A DNA stretch of 64,000 nucleotides from JACVRM01 sp963755085 (GTDB lineage: Bacteria > Actinomycetota > Thermoleophilia > Gaiellales > Gaiellaceae): contig CAVWIN010000003.1 of the NCBI GenBank assembly GCA_963755085.1, positions 1 to 64,000 on the forward strand, given 5' to 3'. Position 1 is the first letter of the stretch, and every line of letters begins with the position of its first letter. The position numbers and the translations under genes were made by a program. Shown here piece after piece: positions 9,440-16,517 of this stretch. Below the pieces are notes generated by a model that was not told the DNA's origin, did no database searches, and was given only the letters and a program-made list of their open reading frames with translations.

Positions 9440-9474
9440 GACCCCCTCCTCACGTTCGTGGTAAGGAGGGGGTC
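9440..9474. repeat. 11-bp perfect inverted repeat around the crossover point of tRNA-Thr half copy 2
   Basis: GACCCCCTCCT (9440-9450) and AGGAGGGGGTC (9464-9474) are perfect complements separated by 13 nt that include CACGTTCGTG, itself dyadic. The right arm is the anticodon-stem/variable-loop part of the tRNA copy. A core-type recombinase site has this geometry. The other two Thr copies lack the left arm. Confidence 0.6.
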
Positions 9475-9500
9475 GACGGTTCGAGTCCATCAGAGGGCTT
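9459..9500 (+). repeat. tRNA-Thr(GGT) 3' half, copy 2 (att-like)
   Basis: Same 42-nt anticodon-to-discriminator segment as copy 1, with one change in the T-stem (CCGTC to CCATC). No 5' half is present. It marks the right border of the 6-kb island. Confidence 0.85.
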
Positions 9501-9623
9501 TCACGAAAGACCTGCTCAGCGCCACGTCCTAAGAGCTGGCGTTCTCGATCCCGGCAACGAGTGAGCGGTTGGTGACAGATTCTGGGGAAAAGTCGCGTGG
9601 AGATCGCCCCCACGACGATGGTC

Positions 9624-9648
9624 ACCGGTTCGAGCCCGGTACGCTCCA
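9624..9648 (+). repeat. T-arm and acceptor fragment of another, unassigned tRNA
   Basis: ACCGG-TTCGAGC-CCGGT forms a perfect 5-bp T-stem with 7-nt loop, followed by ACGCTCC and A, as in a tRNA 3' end. The upstream sequence does not give a convincing anticodon arm, so the amino acid cannot be named. Probably another integration scar. Confidence 0.5.
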
Positions 9649-9935
9649 TCGGATAGGCAAGCCGTTTGCGGCTATTCGAGGGGTAGTTTCTACGGGCGGC
9701 TACTCGTCCGACTGATCCGGGGGCCTAAACCCTTTCTCCACTTCAATTAGTCGAATGGATGGCTGTGCCGCGTTGTCAACCGCGACACCACAACCGGGTA
9801 ACTTTGGGGCAACCTTAGTCCGTACCCGTGGGTTCTCGTCCGTCCCACTCCGTCCCTTCGTTTCTGGCTTTATCAAGCGGTTTCTGCGGACATGCGGGGA
9901 CGCCCTGGAACTGCTCGAGACAGCCCGAACCTGAA

Positions 9936-9977
9936 TGGTAAGGAGGGAGTCGACGGTTCGAGTCCGTCAGAGGGCTT
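9936..9977 (+). repeat. tRNA-Thr(GGT) 3' half, copy 3 (att-like)
   Basis: 42 nt matching copies 1 and 2 with one change (GGGGG to GGGAG) in the variable-loop region. It is followed by GCTCAGTAGAGC, which looks like a tRNA D-arm, suggesting scrambled tRNA debris. Confidence 0.8.
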
Positions 9978-10000
9978 GGCTCAGTAGAGCGGTTTCCGGC

Positions 10001-10228
10001 CTACCCGGCCGCTTCGGAACTAGAGCCGTGCGGGCGCGGACAGCCGCGTCCGCGGCCTCGCGCTTCGCGGCGCTGCTCGACCCGGTAGGCCTCGTCGGCC
10101 TCGGCCTGCCGCTGAGCCTGCCGAACGCCGGCAGCCTCGACGGCCGCGGCGCGCTCGACCTCGTCGGCGCGTAGCGCCTCGTCTGCGGCGACGAGCGCCG
10201 CGCGCTTCGACCGCTGGTTCGCCGTCAT
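10001..10228 (-). CDS. Small charged helical protein, hypothetical
   Basis: 75-aa ORF from the ATG at 10228: an Ala/Glu/Arg-rich stretch (AADEALRADEVERAAAVEAA and QAEADEAYRVEQRREAR) predicted to be one long helix or coiled coil. No family is recognised. It starts 37 bp beyond the terminator hairpin of the Ig-like fragment. The amphipathic pattern favours a real product over a shadow, but there is no other support. Confidence 0.35.
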   Translation of the reverse strand: MTANQRSKRAALVAADEALRADEVERAAAVEAAGVRQAQRQAEADEAYRVEQRREARGRGRGCPRPHGSSSEAAG

Positions 10229-10264
10229 CCTGCGGCGCGCGCTCGCGGCTCGAGGCGAATAAGG

Positions 10265-10293
10265 GGTGTGTGCCCCGTCACGGGGCACACACC
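10265..10293 (-). terminator. Terminator hairpin after the Ig-like gene fragment
   Basis: Perfect 13-bp stem (GGTGTGTGCCCCG) with 3-nt loop, 9 nt past the stop at 10302 on the minus strand. The following bases are only moderately T-rich. Confidence 0.65.
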
Positions 10294-10301
10294 ACGGTGA
10301 C

Positions 10302-10973
10302 TCATTCCAGCGGCTCGACCACGTGCACCGTGGCGTAGCCGCTTTCGCTGTAGCTGCTGTACGGGTTGCCCACGAAGCGGGCATGCACGCGGAAGATGCC
10401 GACGCTCGGCGGCGTCCAGCTCGTCGCCACGTACCCAGTCGAATCGACCCGTCCCGGGAGCGCCGTGGCGTAATGCCAGCCGACCAGCGGGTCGAAGTGG
10501 TCGATCAGGACGTTCACCGTGCCCCCGTGGCTGGCGGCGGTCACGTGAACCGAAATCGGAACCGAGACGCCCGGCCCCGTCGTGGCGGTGCTGCCGCCCC
10601 CGACGGTCACCGACGTCGTCGTGATGTCGCGGACCTGAACCTGCAGCGAGTAGCCCCCGGCCATGGCGCCGGGTGCCTGCATCGCCGCGTAGTACGCGGC
10701 TTGTGCGAGATGCAGCCGCAGGATCTGCCGCCCAGTGCTGCCGGTCACCCCGCCGACGCGACGGCCGAGCTCGTCGAGGATGCGCAGGTCGAACCCCACC
10801 GCGGGCCGCTGGTTCAGCCTGACGGTGGTGAGCTCGCCGGAGCGGGCCACAGTGAACCGGTACAGATCGACGGTGTCGAGGCTGCGCCCGGCGAGCCGGC
10901 CGGATGCGCGCTGGCCGTTCGCGAGGCTGATGCCACCAACCTGACAACAGCCCCAGACGGGACCGAGACAGAC
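10302..10973 (-). pseudogene. Secreted PPC/Ig-like repeat protein, 5'-truncated
   Basis: The minus-strand frame is open from just after a stop near 10975. It reads LANGQRASGRLAGRSLDTVD and LYRFTVARSGELTTVRLNQR, typical of a pre-peptidase C-terminal beta-sandwich. An Ig-like domain (VPISVHVTAASHGGTVNVLI ... GIFRVHARFVGNP) follows, to the stop at 10302. The first in-frame start (GTG 10850) cuts into the first domain, and no signal peptide is seen, so the gene has probably lost its 5' part at an island edge. Intact relatives are exported adhesins or enzyme accessory modules. Confidence 0.55.
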
Positions 10974-11094
10974 TCACAGTCCTCTCACCCGAAGAACTTG
11001 ATGCGGTTCCGGTTCTTCCGGCTCACCGCACCTACGTTGCCCGTTTTGGAAACAGACAACGCCCGGAGGTCGCTCGCCGTCGGCGAGAAAGTGG

Positions 11095-11118
11095 AAAGGC
11101 CCTGTTTCCAGGGCCTTT
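11095..11118 (-). terminator. tRNA-type terminator T1 next to tRNA-fMet half copy F1
   Basis: AAAGGCCCTG (11095-11104) and CAGGGCCTTT (11109-11118) form a bidirectional intrinsic terminator 6 nt beyond the tRNA 3' end. Equivalent but sequence-different hairpins follow the other fMet copies. Confidence 0.8.
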
Positions 11119-11123
11119 CACAG

Positions 11124-11166
11124 TAGCGGGGGCAGGATTTGAACCTGCGACCTCCGGGTTATGAGC
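11124..11166 (-). repeat. tRNA-fMet 3' half, copy F1 (att-like)
   Basis: 43 nt identical to the 3' part of the intact initiator tRNA at 22764-22837: anticodon loop CTCATAA, three G:C pairs of the lower stem, T-arm GCAGG-TTCAAAT-CCTGC and acceptor to A73. On the 5' side the sequence departs from the tRNA, so it is a fragment. Confidence 0.9.
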
Positions 11167-11187
11167 CGCCTCGGATAGGTATACGCG

Positions 11188-11303
11188 TTCCGCCGTATTC
11201 CGCCTAAACGCAGGTTTCGAGCTGGTTTTCGGCAGCGGCCGTGCATTTAGGCGGAACACGGTGACACCGCTGCGGAAGGCCGATGCTTGCAGAACGCTTG
11301 CAG
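11188..11303. repeat. Arm-like repeat block of fMet copy F1
   Basis: TTCCGCC at 11188-11194 and 11198-11204 (10-bp period) is followed by the inverted form in TTTAGGCGGAACACGG at 11246-11261, then CTTGCAG at 11286-11292 and 11297-11303 (11-bp period). The same order recurs beside F2 and F3. Phasing and placement fit recombinase arm sites. Confidence 0.65.
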
Positions 11304-11490
11304 CCTCGGCGCGTCCGTACCGCGCTCAGCGCGAAGCGGCAGCCGTCCAGACACCACGTTGGTTCCAGACTCGAGTTTCGCCTGCAAAGCAGCGTAATCC
11401 CGAGCATGAATCAGAATTTTGCGACCCCTCGAGCGCTTCGGCGACTCACGACCGCTTCCGTCGCAGCAGCCAGGGAACGAGAATCGAAGC

Positions 11491-12951
11491 GTGCACATAG
11501 CAGGCAAGTCGGCGTGGAGGCACCATCCTGAGCGCGGCGGCCGCGCGCCGGACACTCGCAGACTCGTCGTCTCGGCGCTCTTCTTCTTCCCCCGCGGCGG
11601 CTCGGCGCAGGTCGCGCGCGCGCTCGCCCGCGCACTGCCGGCCGCGGGCTGGCAGCTGAGGCTCGCCGCGGGCTCGCTCGGACAGCCGGGAGAGCCGACC
11701 CACGCGGCCAGCTTCTTCGCCGGGATCGACGTCCACGCACTCGACTACTCGCCCGCGCTCGAGCTGGCCGAGCCACTGGCCGCGCCCGTTCCCTTCCAGC
11801 CCTCCTACGAGGACCGCCCGGGTGCGCCCGATCGCGTCTTTGCCGCCGTCGGTGCCGCCGCCTATGAAGAGCTCGTCGCTGCCTGGGTCGAGCTGCTCGC
11901 GCGCGCCGGCGCAGGGGCCGCCGATCTGCTCCATCTGCACCACCTGACGCCCGCGAACGAGGCTGCGGCACGCCGCTTTCCCTCGCTGCCCGTGCTCGGC
12001 CAGCTGCACGGGACCGAACTCGCCATGCTGCGCACGATCGAGGCAGGAGCGCCGCCGGGTTGGCGCTATGCGCGAGATTGGCGCCGGCGGCTGCAAGCCT
12101 GGGCGCGGCGATGCGGCCTGCTGGTCGTGCCGCCCGAGGCAGAGGCGGACGCGGCCCTGCTGCTCGGCCTCGAACGGGCGAAGCTGCGCAGCCTCCCGAG
12201 CGGCGTCGAGCTTGAGCGTTTCTTGCGGCGACCGCTTTCAGAAGAGGACCGGCTTGCGTTCTGGCGCCGTTGGCTGGTCGAGCAGCCGCGCGGCTGGGAC
12301 GAGAGCGGCCGGCCGGGTAGCATCGCCTACCGCGACGAGGAGCTCGCCCCCTTCCGGGCCGGCGGCCCGATCTTCCTCTACGTCGGTCGCTACACGGCGG
12401 TCAAGCGCCTGCCGCTCCTGATCAGCGCCCACGCGCGAGCGGTTGCACGGCTTGGCGCGCCTGCGCCGCTCGTGCTGGTCGGCGGCCATCCGGGCGAGTG
12501 GGAAGGAGAGCATCCGCTCGCCACCGCCCGGAGGATCGAGAACCAGCAGGTCTTCCTCGCCGGCTGGCGCCCGCACGAGGACCTTCCCCAGGCGCTGAAC
12601 GCGGCCGACGCGCTCGTCCTGCCGTCGGTTGCCGAGGCGTTTGGACTCGTCCTGGTGGAGGCGATGGCCTGCGGCCTACCGGTGATCGCCTGCCGAGCGC
12701 ATGGCCCGGCGGCGATCGTCGCGGACGGGAGGACGGGCTGGCTCATTCCGCCCGATGAGGAGGACGCGCTCGTCGAGGCACTCGTCGACGCTGCTCACGA
12801 CGACGAGGAACGCCGGGCGCGTGGCCGACGCGCCCAGACGGAGAGCCGCCGCTACGGCTGGGCGGAGGTCGCTTCTCGCTTCGCGTCCCTGTACGAGGAG
12901 TTGCTCGCCTCCCCTCCCGGGCAGCAGGTTGTGCGGGGGCGGCGCGCTTGA
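11491..12951 (+). CDS. Glycosyltransferase, GT4-like (GT-B fold)
   Basis: About 486 aa. The N-terminal Rossmann part begins VVSALFFFPRGGSAQVARAL. The C-terminal nucleotide-sugar half has FLYVGRYTAVKRLPLLISAH, then LAGWRPHEDLPQALNAADAL and EAFGLVLVEAMACGLPVIAC, the E-x7-E signature of retaining GT-B enzymes. Such enzymes add sugars to glycans, glycolipids or natural products; the acceptor is unknown. The GTG at 11491 is preferred because residues before it overlap the att-like region and lack conservation; no strong ribosome site is seen. Cargo of cassette A. Confidence 0.85.
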   Translation: MHIAGKSAWRHHPERGGRAPDTRRLVVSALFFFPRGGSAQVARALARALPAAGWQLRLAAGSLGQPGEPTHAASFFAGIDVHALDYSPALELAEPLAAPVPFQPSYEDRPGAPDRVFAAVGAAAYEELVAAWVELLARAGAGAADLLHLHHLTPANEAAARRFPSLPVLGQLHGTELAMLRTIEAGAPPGWRYARDWRRRLQAWARRCGLLVVPPEAEADAALLLGLERAKLRSLPSGVELERFLRRPLSEEDRLAFWRRWLVEQPRGWDESGRPGSIAYRDEELAPFRAGGPIFLYVGRYTAVKRLPLLISAHARAVARLGAPAPLVLVGGHPGEWEGEHPLATARRIENQQVFLAGWRPHEDLPQALNAADALVLPSVAEAFGLVLVEAMACGLPVIACRAHGPAAIVADGRTGWLIPPDEEDALVEALVDAAHDDEERRARGRRAQTESRRYGWAEVASRFASLYEELLASPPGQQVVRGRRA

Positions 12952-13314
12952 CTCAATGCATTCGACGCTAGCCACCGCCGACCGTCGTCTCGTCTCCGCG
13001 GTAAGAGTGGCTCCTCGCCGCGTAGGCGTAGGAGTGGTGGAAGGCGTCGATCGCATTCAGGCGGAACACGCTGACATCGCCGCGGAAGCGCCATGCATGC
13101 AGAACGCTTGCAGTTCGGCGAGACGAGCAGGGCTTCGTGGCTCGCCTCTTGATCGCCATTTTGGAATGCGAGCAGCGGCGGGGCCGCGTACGTTGAGACT
13201 GTCCGCAAGCCGCGCCATACGGGCCGACCTGCCAGCCGCCCAGCGACGGGAAACGCCGCCGAAGCAGCTACTCGAGCCGTGCTTCAGCGCGCCGCCGCGA
13301 GGCACCGTCGCGCG
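12952..13314. other. Intergenic region with a partial fMet att arm
   Basis: No supported gene. 13056-13113 repeats the right arm of the fMet att units (TTCAGGCGGAACACG, then CATGCAG 13096-13102 and CTTGCAG 13107-13113, 11 bp apart) but lacks the tRNA half and the terminator. Confidence 0.6.
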
Positions 13315-14310
13315 CTAGCGATCGTATGAAGCGTGCGGCGGCCCGAGGTATGGGAACTCCGTGAGCAGATCGCCGTGCGGACCTACGTTGTCCCCGGTCA
13401 CCTCCCCGTTCGTGAAGAGCGTGAGGAAATGGTCGGCCACGTCGTCGGTCAGGGTGCGCCCGTTCTCGGGATAGCCGGCCGGACGTCCCGGGTCGTAGGG
13501 CAGGACGTCCGGCAGCAGCGTCCGCGCCACTCGCTTCGCACCCTCCGGCGAGTACCCGCCGGCGTGCTCGAGGACATGCGCGAAGCTGTCGACGAAACGG
13601 TCGTCGGTCGAGGGCTCACCGGCGAGGTACGACGCCTTTTCGTCACCCGGACTGAAGAAGACCGACTGCGAAGGCCTGGCTCCGCGATCCACCTGCATCC
13701 AACTGGTTTCCCCGTCGCCGTTGGGAACGAGCGTCCTGTGCCAGATCGCGACTTGGCCCGAGGCTCCCAGCGCGTCGTTCGGCATCTCCAGCACGATGCT
13801 GCAGACATCCTTGTCGGCAAAGAAATCGTCGCCGGTGAACTGGAATTCGTTCAGCGCACCCCCTGCGTCGAAGAAGAACGGGTCGCTCCGCCACCCGGCG
13901 AAGAATCGGTACTCCCCCGCCTCAGTGACCCGGGCGTCCGAGCCTGCCGACACCGCCGCGTCGGCGAACAGGATCTCGCCGCCCTCCTCCGCCCCGGCCG
14001 CGTCTGCGCCCTCGACACGGCGCACCGTCGCGAACTGCGCGCCATCTCGCACCCAGACGCGAACCCGGAAGGCGACTTCGGCAATGCCGTCGCCGTTCGT
14101 GTCGACCTTGAGCTCGTAGATCGCCTCGGGCGCAAACGGTTCCGTCGTCGTCGGCCCTTCCGGATTGATTCCAAACGACGGGTGCACGTCGATCGCGACG
14201 ACGGACCTCGCCGTGCCCTCCGGGGCAGGGAAGACGAAGAGGTCACAGTGGTCGACGCGGGCGTCTCCGTGCGGGAATGAGAAATCCGGCCCTGAGTAAT
14301 GGTGCGCCAT
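13315..14310 (-). CDS. DUF4331 domain protein
   Basis: 331 aa from the ATG at 14310. The start MAHHYSGPDFSFPHGDARVD with DLFVF fits the DUF4331 N-terminus, followed by DVHPSFGINP, EAIYELKVDTNGDGIAEVAF, a DDFFADKDVCSIVLEMPNDA block and the C-terminal HGDLLTEFPYLGPPHAS. The upstream ATG at 14340 would add ten unconserved residues. No signal peptide is seen. The biochemical role of the family is unknown to me; many members have acidic, probably calcium-binding surfaces. Cassette A cargo, divergent from the next gene. Confidence 0.75.
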   Translation of the reverse strand: MAHHYSGPDFSFPHGDARVDHCDLFVFPAPEGTARSVVAIDVHPSFGINPEGPTTTEPFAPEAIYELKVDTNGDGIAEVAFRVRVWVRDGAQFATVRRVEGADAAGAEEGGEILFADAAVSAGSDARVTEAGEYRFFAGWRSDPFFFDAGGALNEFQFTGDDFFADKDVCSIVLEMPNDALGASGQVAIWHRTLVPNGDGETSWMQVDRGARPSQSVFFSPGDEKASYLAGEPSTDDRFVDSFAHVLEHAGGYSPEGAKRVARTLLPDVLPYDPGRPAGYPENGRTLTDDVADHFLTLFTNGEVTGDNVGPHGDLLTEFPYLGPPHASYDR

Positions 14311-14452
14311 CACTGCCCGTCTGCGATCGTTGAACGCCACAGGCCTGGCGGAGTCGGCCCCTGGTAGGTCGGTTGGCGCGATTCTCCCAAATGTCGACCG
14401 CGTTTACTGCCAACTCTGATCTCTCCACCGCCTAAGAGACAAAGGAGCTGAC

Positions 14453-15061
14453 ATGACAACCGACAACGCCCCGCGCAGCGTGCTGCTCATCGGCAAGAGC
14501 CAACGCGTCCTCGACGAATCGGTCGCCGGCCTCCGCGACCTCGGTTACACGGCCGAGGCGACCAACGACTTCGCCGACGTCACCGGCCGGTTCGATGTGG
14601 AAGGGATCGACCTGGTCGTCTTCGGCGGACAAGTCCCCCCGGACCGTAAAGCTGAGCTGAGAGACGAGATCGGCGCGATCAACCCCGGTGTCATCTTCGT
14701 CGAAGGACTGGCCGGCATTCCAGGCCTGATCGTGAACCAGGTACGGGGCGCGTTCACGGCCAGCCACCAGGAGCAGACCCGTGCACCGACCTACACGCGC
14801 GAGGATCGGTCGATCCGGCTGACCCTCTCAGGCCCGGCCGATGTCAAGGTGACCGTCTGGTGGCAGACCGCGTTCGTGCCGCCAGACCCAAGGAGCGATT
14901 CGCTCGTGCTCCTCGACGACCAGCTCGCTGGCGGCGATCACGCGATCCCGGTTCCCGATCACGTCCCGCCGAAGGCCGCCTTCGCCACCGTGCAGGTCGA
15001 CGGCGCGATCTACGCCTTTCGCATCCCCACGGAGCATAAAGGCGAGCCAAGCCGGAATTGA
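14453..15061 (+). CDS. Receiver-like protein lacking a phospho-acceptor, unknown C-terminal domain
   Basis: 202 aa with ribosome site AAAGGAGCTGAC. Residues 8-100 follow a CheY-like alternation (SVLLIGKSQRVLDESVAGLR, then GIDLVVFGGQVPPDRKAELR). Gly-Gly replaces the usual Asp at the third strand, so phosphorylation is unlikely. The C-terminal half is beta-rich (IRLTLSGPADVKVTVWWQT). Cytosolic. The two-domain layout suggests a binding or scaffold role. Function is not recognised; fold assignment is by eye. Confidence 0.65.
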   Translation: MTTDNAPRSVLLIGKSQRVLDESVAGLRDLGYTAEATNDFADVTGRFDVEGIDLVVFGGQVPPDRKAELRDEIGAINPGVIFVEGLAGIPGLIVNQVRGAFTASHQEQTRAPTYTREDRSIRLTLSGPADVKVTVWWQTAFVPPDPRSDSLVLLDDQLAGGDHAIPVPDHVPPKAAFATVQVDGAIYAFRIPTEHKGEPSRN

Positions 15062-15148
15062 CGCCCATGGCTGCGGCCCGCCCTCGGACCCCTGATCGAC
15101 AAAACGGGTTACTCAGCTCCTCTTGCCCGCGGTGATGGCTTCGAACGA

Positions 15149-15171
15149 AAAGGCCCTTTTCCAGGGCCTTT
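15149..15171 (-). terminator. tRNA-type terminator T2 next to copy F2
   Basis: AAAGGCCCT (15149-15157) and AGGGCCTTT (15163-15171), 6 nt from the tRNA end. Same position as T1, different loop. Confidence 0.75.
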
Positions 15172-15176
15172 CGGAG

Positions 15177-15219
15177 TAGCGGGGGCAGGATTTGAACCTG
15201 CGACCTCCGGGTTATGAGC
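15177..15219 (-). repeat. tRNA-fMet 3' half, copy F2 (att-like)
   Basis: 43 nt identical to the intact tRNA-fMet 3' part. The divergence point is directly after the anticodon loop. The arm block follows at 15299-15356: TTTAGGCGG from 15299, CTTGCAG at 15339-15345 and 15350-15356. Confidence 0.9.
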
Positions 15220-15614
15220 CGCCTCGATTATGTACACGCATGCCGCCGTGTTCCGCTGAAACGCCGGCTCCGAGCCAGTTTTCGGCCGCAGCCGTGCATT
15301 TAGGCGGAACACGGTGACATCGCTGCGGAAGCGCGATGCTTGCAGAGCGCTTGCAGCCGAGGCAGTTCAGCAGTGCACGATTTCAGCCTGACGCTCGCGC
15401 TGCTGACCCCGACGATTGCTCCGGCGTTTAGCCGCGCCCCGGGACCACTCGCAGCACAACGGCCAAGTGCTGGTAGACGTCGCGCAGGCGATCGTCGACA
15501 GCCATCTGCTCCTGCTTTCGCAGCAGCAACAGGGTCTCGAACCGGCACCGTAGCGCGAGGACGGACGGCTCCCCCCAGTCTCGAGCGCGACTGCCGGGCG
15601 CTGGCTCTTGCGGC

Positions 15615-15869
15615 TCACTCGACGGCCGGGACGATCCGCGGCGTCTCGAGCCCCGCGAGCCGACAGGCCTCGACGACCGCGTCGTGGGATGCAGCCTCGA
15701 AGACGTGGAAGCACGTTTCATCTCCCGGGAGGAGCGTCGTGCGGACGTAGCGGACGGATACGCCCTCCCGCGACAGCTGCCGTGCGGCGGCGCGAGCGCG
15801 CCGCCCCGCTGCGCGCGCGTCCTGCACCTGCGTGCCCGGAACGTAGATCTCGACGAGATAGCTCGGCAC
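15615..15869 (-). CDS. DUF4242/SCO4226-like small protein
   Basis: 84-aa ferredoxin-like-fold protein: MPSYLVEIYVPGTQVQDARA, then a conserved VSVRYVRTTLLPGDETCFHV and EAASHDAVVEACRLAGLETP. This pattern fits the DUF4242 family, which includes the nickel-binding SCO4226 of Streptomyces; whether this one binds metal is not shown. GTG start 15869 follows CTGGAGGTTCGACC. Last gene of the cassette B set, separated from the cupin by a terminator-like hairpin. Confidence 0.65.
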   Translation of the reverse strand: MPSYLVEIYVPGTQVQDARAAGRRARAAARQLSREGVSVRYVRTTLLPGDETCFHVFEAASHDAVVEACRLAGLETPRIVPAVE

Positions 15870-15897
15870 GGTCGAACCTCCAGAGACGGGAGCACCT

Positions 15898-15923
15898 GAG
15901 GAGCCGACTCAGGTCGGCTCCTC
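15898..15923 (-). terminator. Hairpin between cupin and DUF4242-like genes
   Basis: Perfect 11-bp stem (arm GAGGAGCCGAC) with 4-nt loop, 32 nt after the cupin stop. No T-run on the minus strand, so read-through into the small gene is likely. Confidence 0.55.
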
Positions 15924-15954
15924 CATTCCGTGTTCCAGCCGGCTCTTGCTCCTC

Positions 15955-16449
15955 TCAGAAGTTGCAGTACGGCCCGGGAGCGTCGAGCTCGCCGCGGAAC
16001 GCACCGCCCACCGGCGCGATGATCACGCTGATGTCTTGTGCGGGTTGGCCGGACTCGTTGCGCCCGATGTGACCCTGGCCCGTGTCCACGTAGCCATGCC
16101 CTGCCGACACGACATGCGGCGTGCAGGTCGGGTCGTCGTACTCGTAGAACGTGACCTCTCCCAGCGTGACCGTGATGAACACCGGACCCGGATGGCTGTG
16201 CCAGCCGGTATAGGACCCAATGGCGTAGTCGTGCTTTCGCACGACGATGTCGGTCCGCCCTTTCGCCTTTGCCTTGAAGTCGACCGGGCTGTGCGGAGAC
16301 GACCTCACGTTGAAGGCGTCGTACGTCCCACGTGCCAGCAAGGTCGGCGTCACCCCTGAGGGTGGCGAAGCCAGCGCCACCGCCGCAATGGCACCAAGCA
16401 CGAGCGCCACGCCCGTGGCCAAAGCCGGGATATAGATGCGTCGCTTCAC
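15955..16449 (-). CDS. Secreted/membrane-anchored single-domain cupin
   Basis: 164 aa. An N-terminal helix (IYIPALATGVALVLGAIAAV) acts as signal peptide or anchor. The cupin motif is GWHSHPGPVFITVTLGEVTF with His84, His86 and Glu98 as metal ligands; the second motif has HGYVDTGQGHIGR. Role unknown: such cupins bind a metal and may act as sensors or small oxygenases outside the membrane. It is a close paralogue of the gene at 19990 in the next cassette, differing at scattered positions and most in the signal peptide. It lies 68 bp downstream of the LuxR-type regulator. Confidence 0.8.
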   Translation of the reverse strand: MKRRIYIPALATGVALVLGAIAAVALASPPSGVTPTLLARGTYDAFNVRSSPHSPVDFKAKAKGRTDIVVRKHDYAIGSYTGWHSHPGPVFITVTLGEVTFYEYDDPTCTPHVVSAGHGYVDTGQGHIGRNESGQPAQDISVIIAPVGGAFRGELDAPGPYCNF

Positions 16450-16517
16450 GGTTCCTCCCCTTGTCGATTACGAGAGGAGCATCCCGACCATCGAGCAGGC
16501 GCGAAAGTGGAGAAACC

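Larger units (their letters stand above)
3362..9500 (+). mobile_element. Putative integrative island at a tRNA-Thr(GGT) 3' end
   Basis: Bounded by 42-nt tRNA 3'-half direct repeats at 3362-3403 and 9459-9500. Just inside each end sits a pair of GGTCGCAC-type repeats with 11-bp spacing: GGTCGCAC 3523-3530 with ACTCGCAC 3534-3541, and GGTCGCAC 9341-9348 with 9352-9359. These look like arm-type sites of a tyrosine recombinase. Cargo: arsenate-reductase fragment, secreted protein, AfsR-like regulator, FAD oxidase. No integrase is present. The intact tRNA-Thr gene is not in this window. Boundaries are seen directly; mobility is inferred. Confidence 0.65.
9317..10000. other. Non-coding region packed with tRNA remnants
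   Basis: About 680 bp without a credible gene. It contains a GGTCGCAC pair (9341-9359), an 11-bp inverted repeat overlapping tRNA-Thr half copy 2 (9440-9474), T-arm plus acceptor of another tRNA (9624-9648), one GGGGCAAC (9806-9813, also seen as arm repeats in the tRNA-Leu island) and tRNA-Thr half copy 3 (9936-9977). A D-arm-like GCTCAGTAGAGC follows at about 9979. This looks like a scar of repeated integration and excision. Confidence 0.6.
11124..15219 (-). mobile_element. tRNA-fMet cassette A (glycosyltransferase, DUF4331, receiver-like)
   Basis: Interval between tRNA-fMet 3'-half copies F1 and F2, each followed by its own terminator. Cargo: a family-4-like glycosyltransferase, a DUF4331 protein and a receiver-like protein. 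A fourth, partial arm sequence at 13056-13113 splits the interval, so it may be two older cassettes merged by deletion of a tRNA half. No integrase is visible. The repeats are seen directly; site-specific accretion is the inference. Confidence 0.6.
15062..15614. other. Non-coding att unit F2 and flank
   Basis: Contains terminator T2, tRNA half F2 and its arm repeats up to 15356. The remaining part to 15614 has a minus-strand reading with helical character (RFETLLLLRKQEQMAVDDRL near 15450-15550, stop 15428). It has no proper start and may be a gene fragment. Confidence 0.5.

Noticed and set aside
9416..9649. Minus-strand ORF beginning MERTGLEPVT
   Set aside because: Translation through tRNA fragments, a well-known annotation artefact; no coding signal.
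11032..11259. Minus-strand ORF containing HNPEVAGSNPAPAT, also seen at 15109-15312 and 19351-19614
   Set aside because: This peptide is the antisense-frame reading of the tRNA-fMet 3' half and arm repeats; similarity between the ORFs is nucleotide repeat, not protein.
11247..11555. Common C-terminal reading LQAFCKHRPSAA-like at four places on the minus strand as a possible integrase tail
   Set aside because: The similarity is confined to the arm repeats; sequence before it differs completely and shows no integrase motif.
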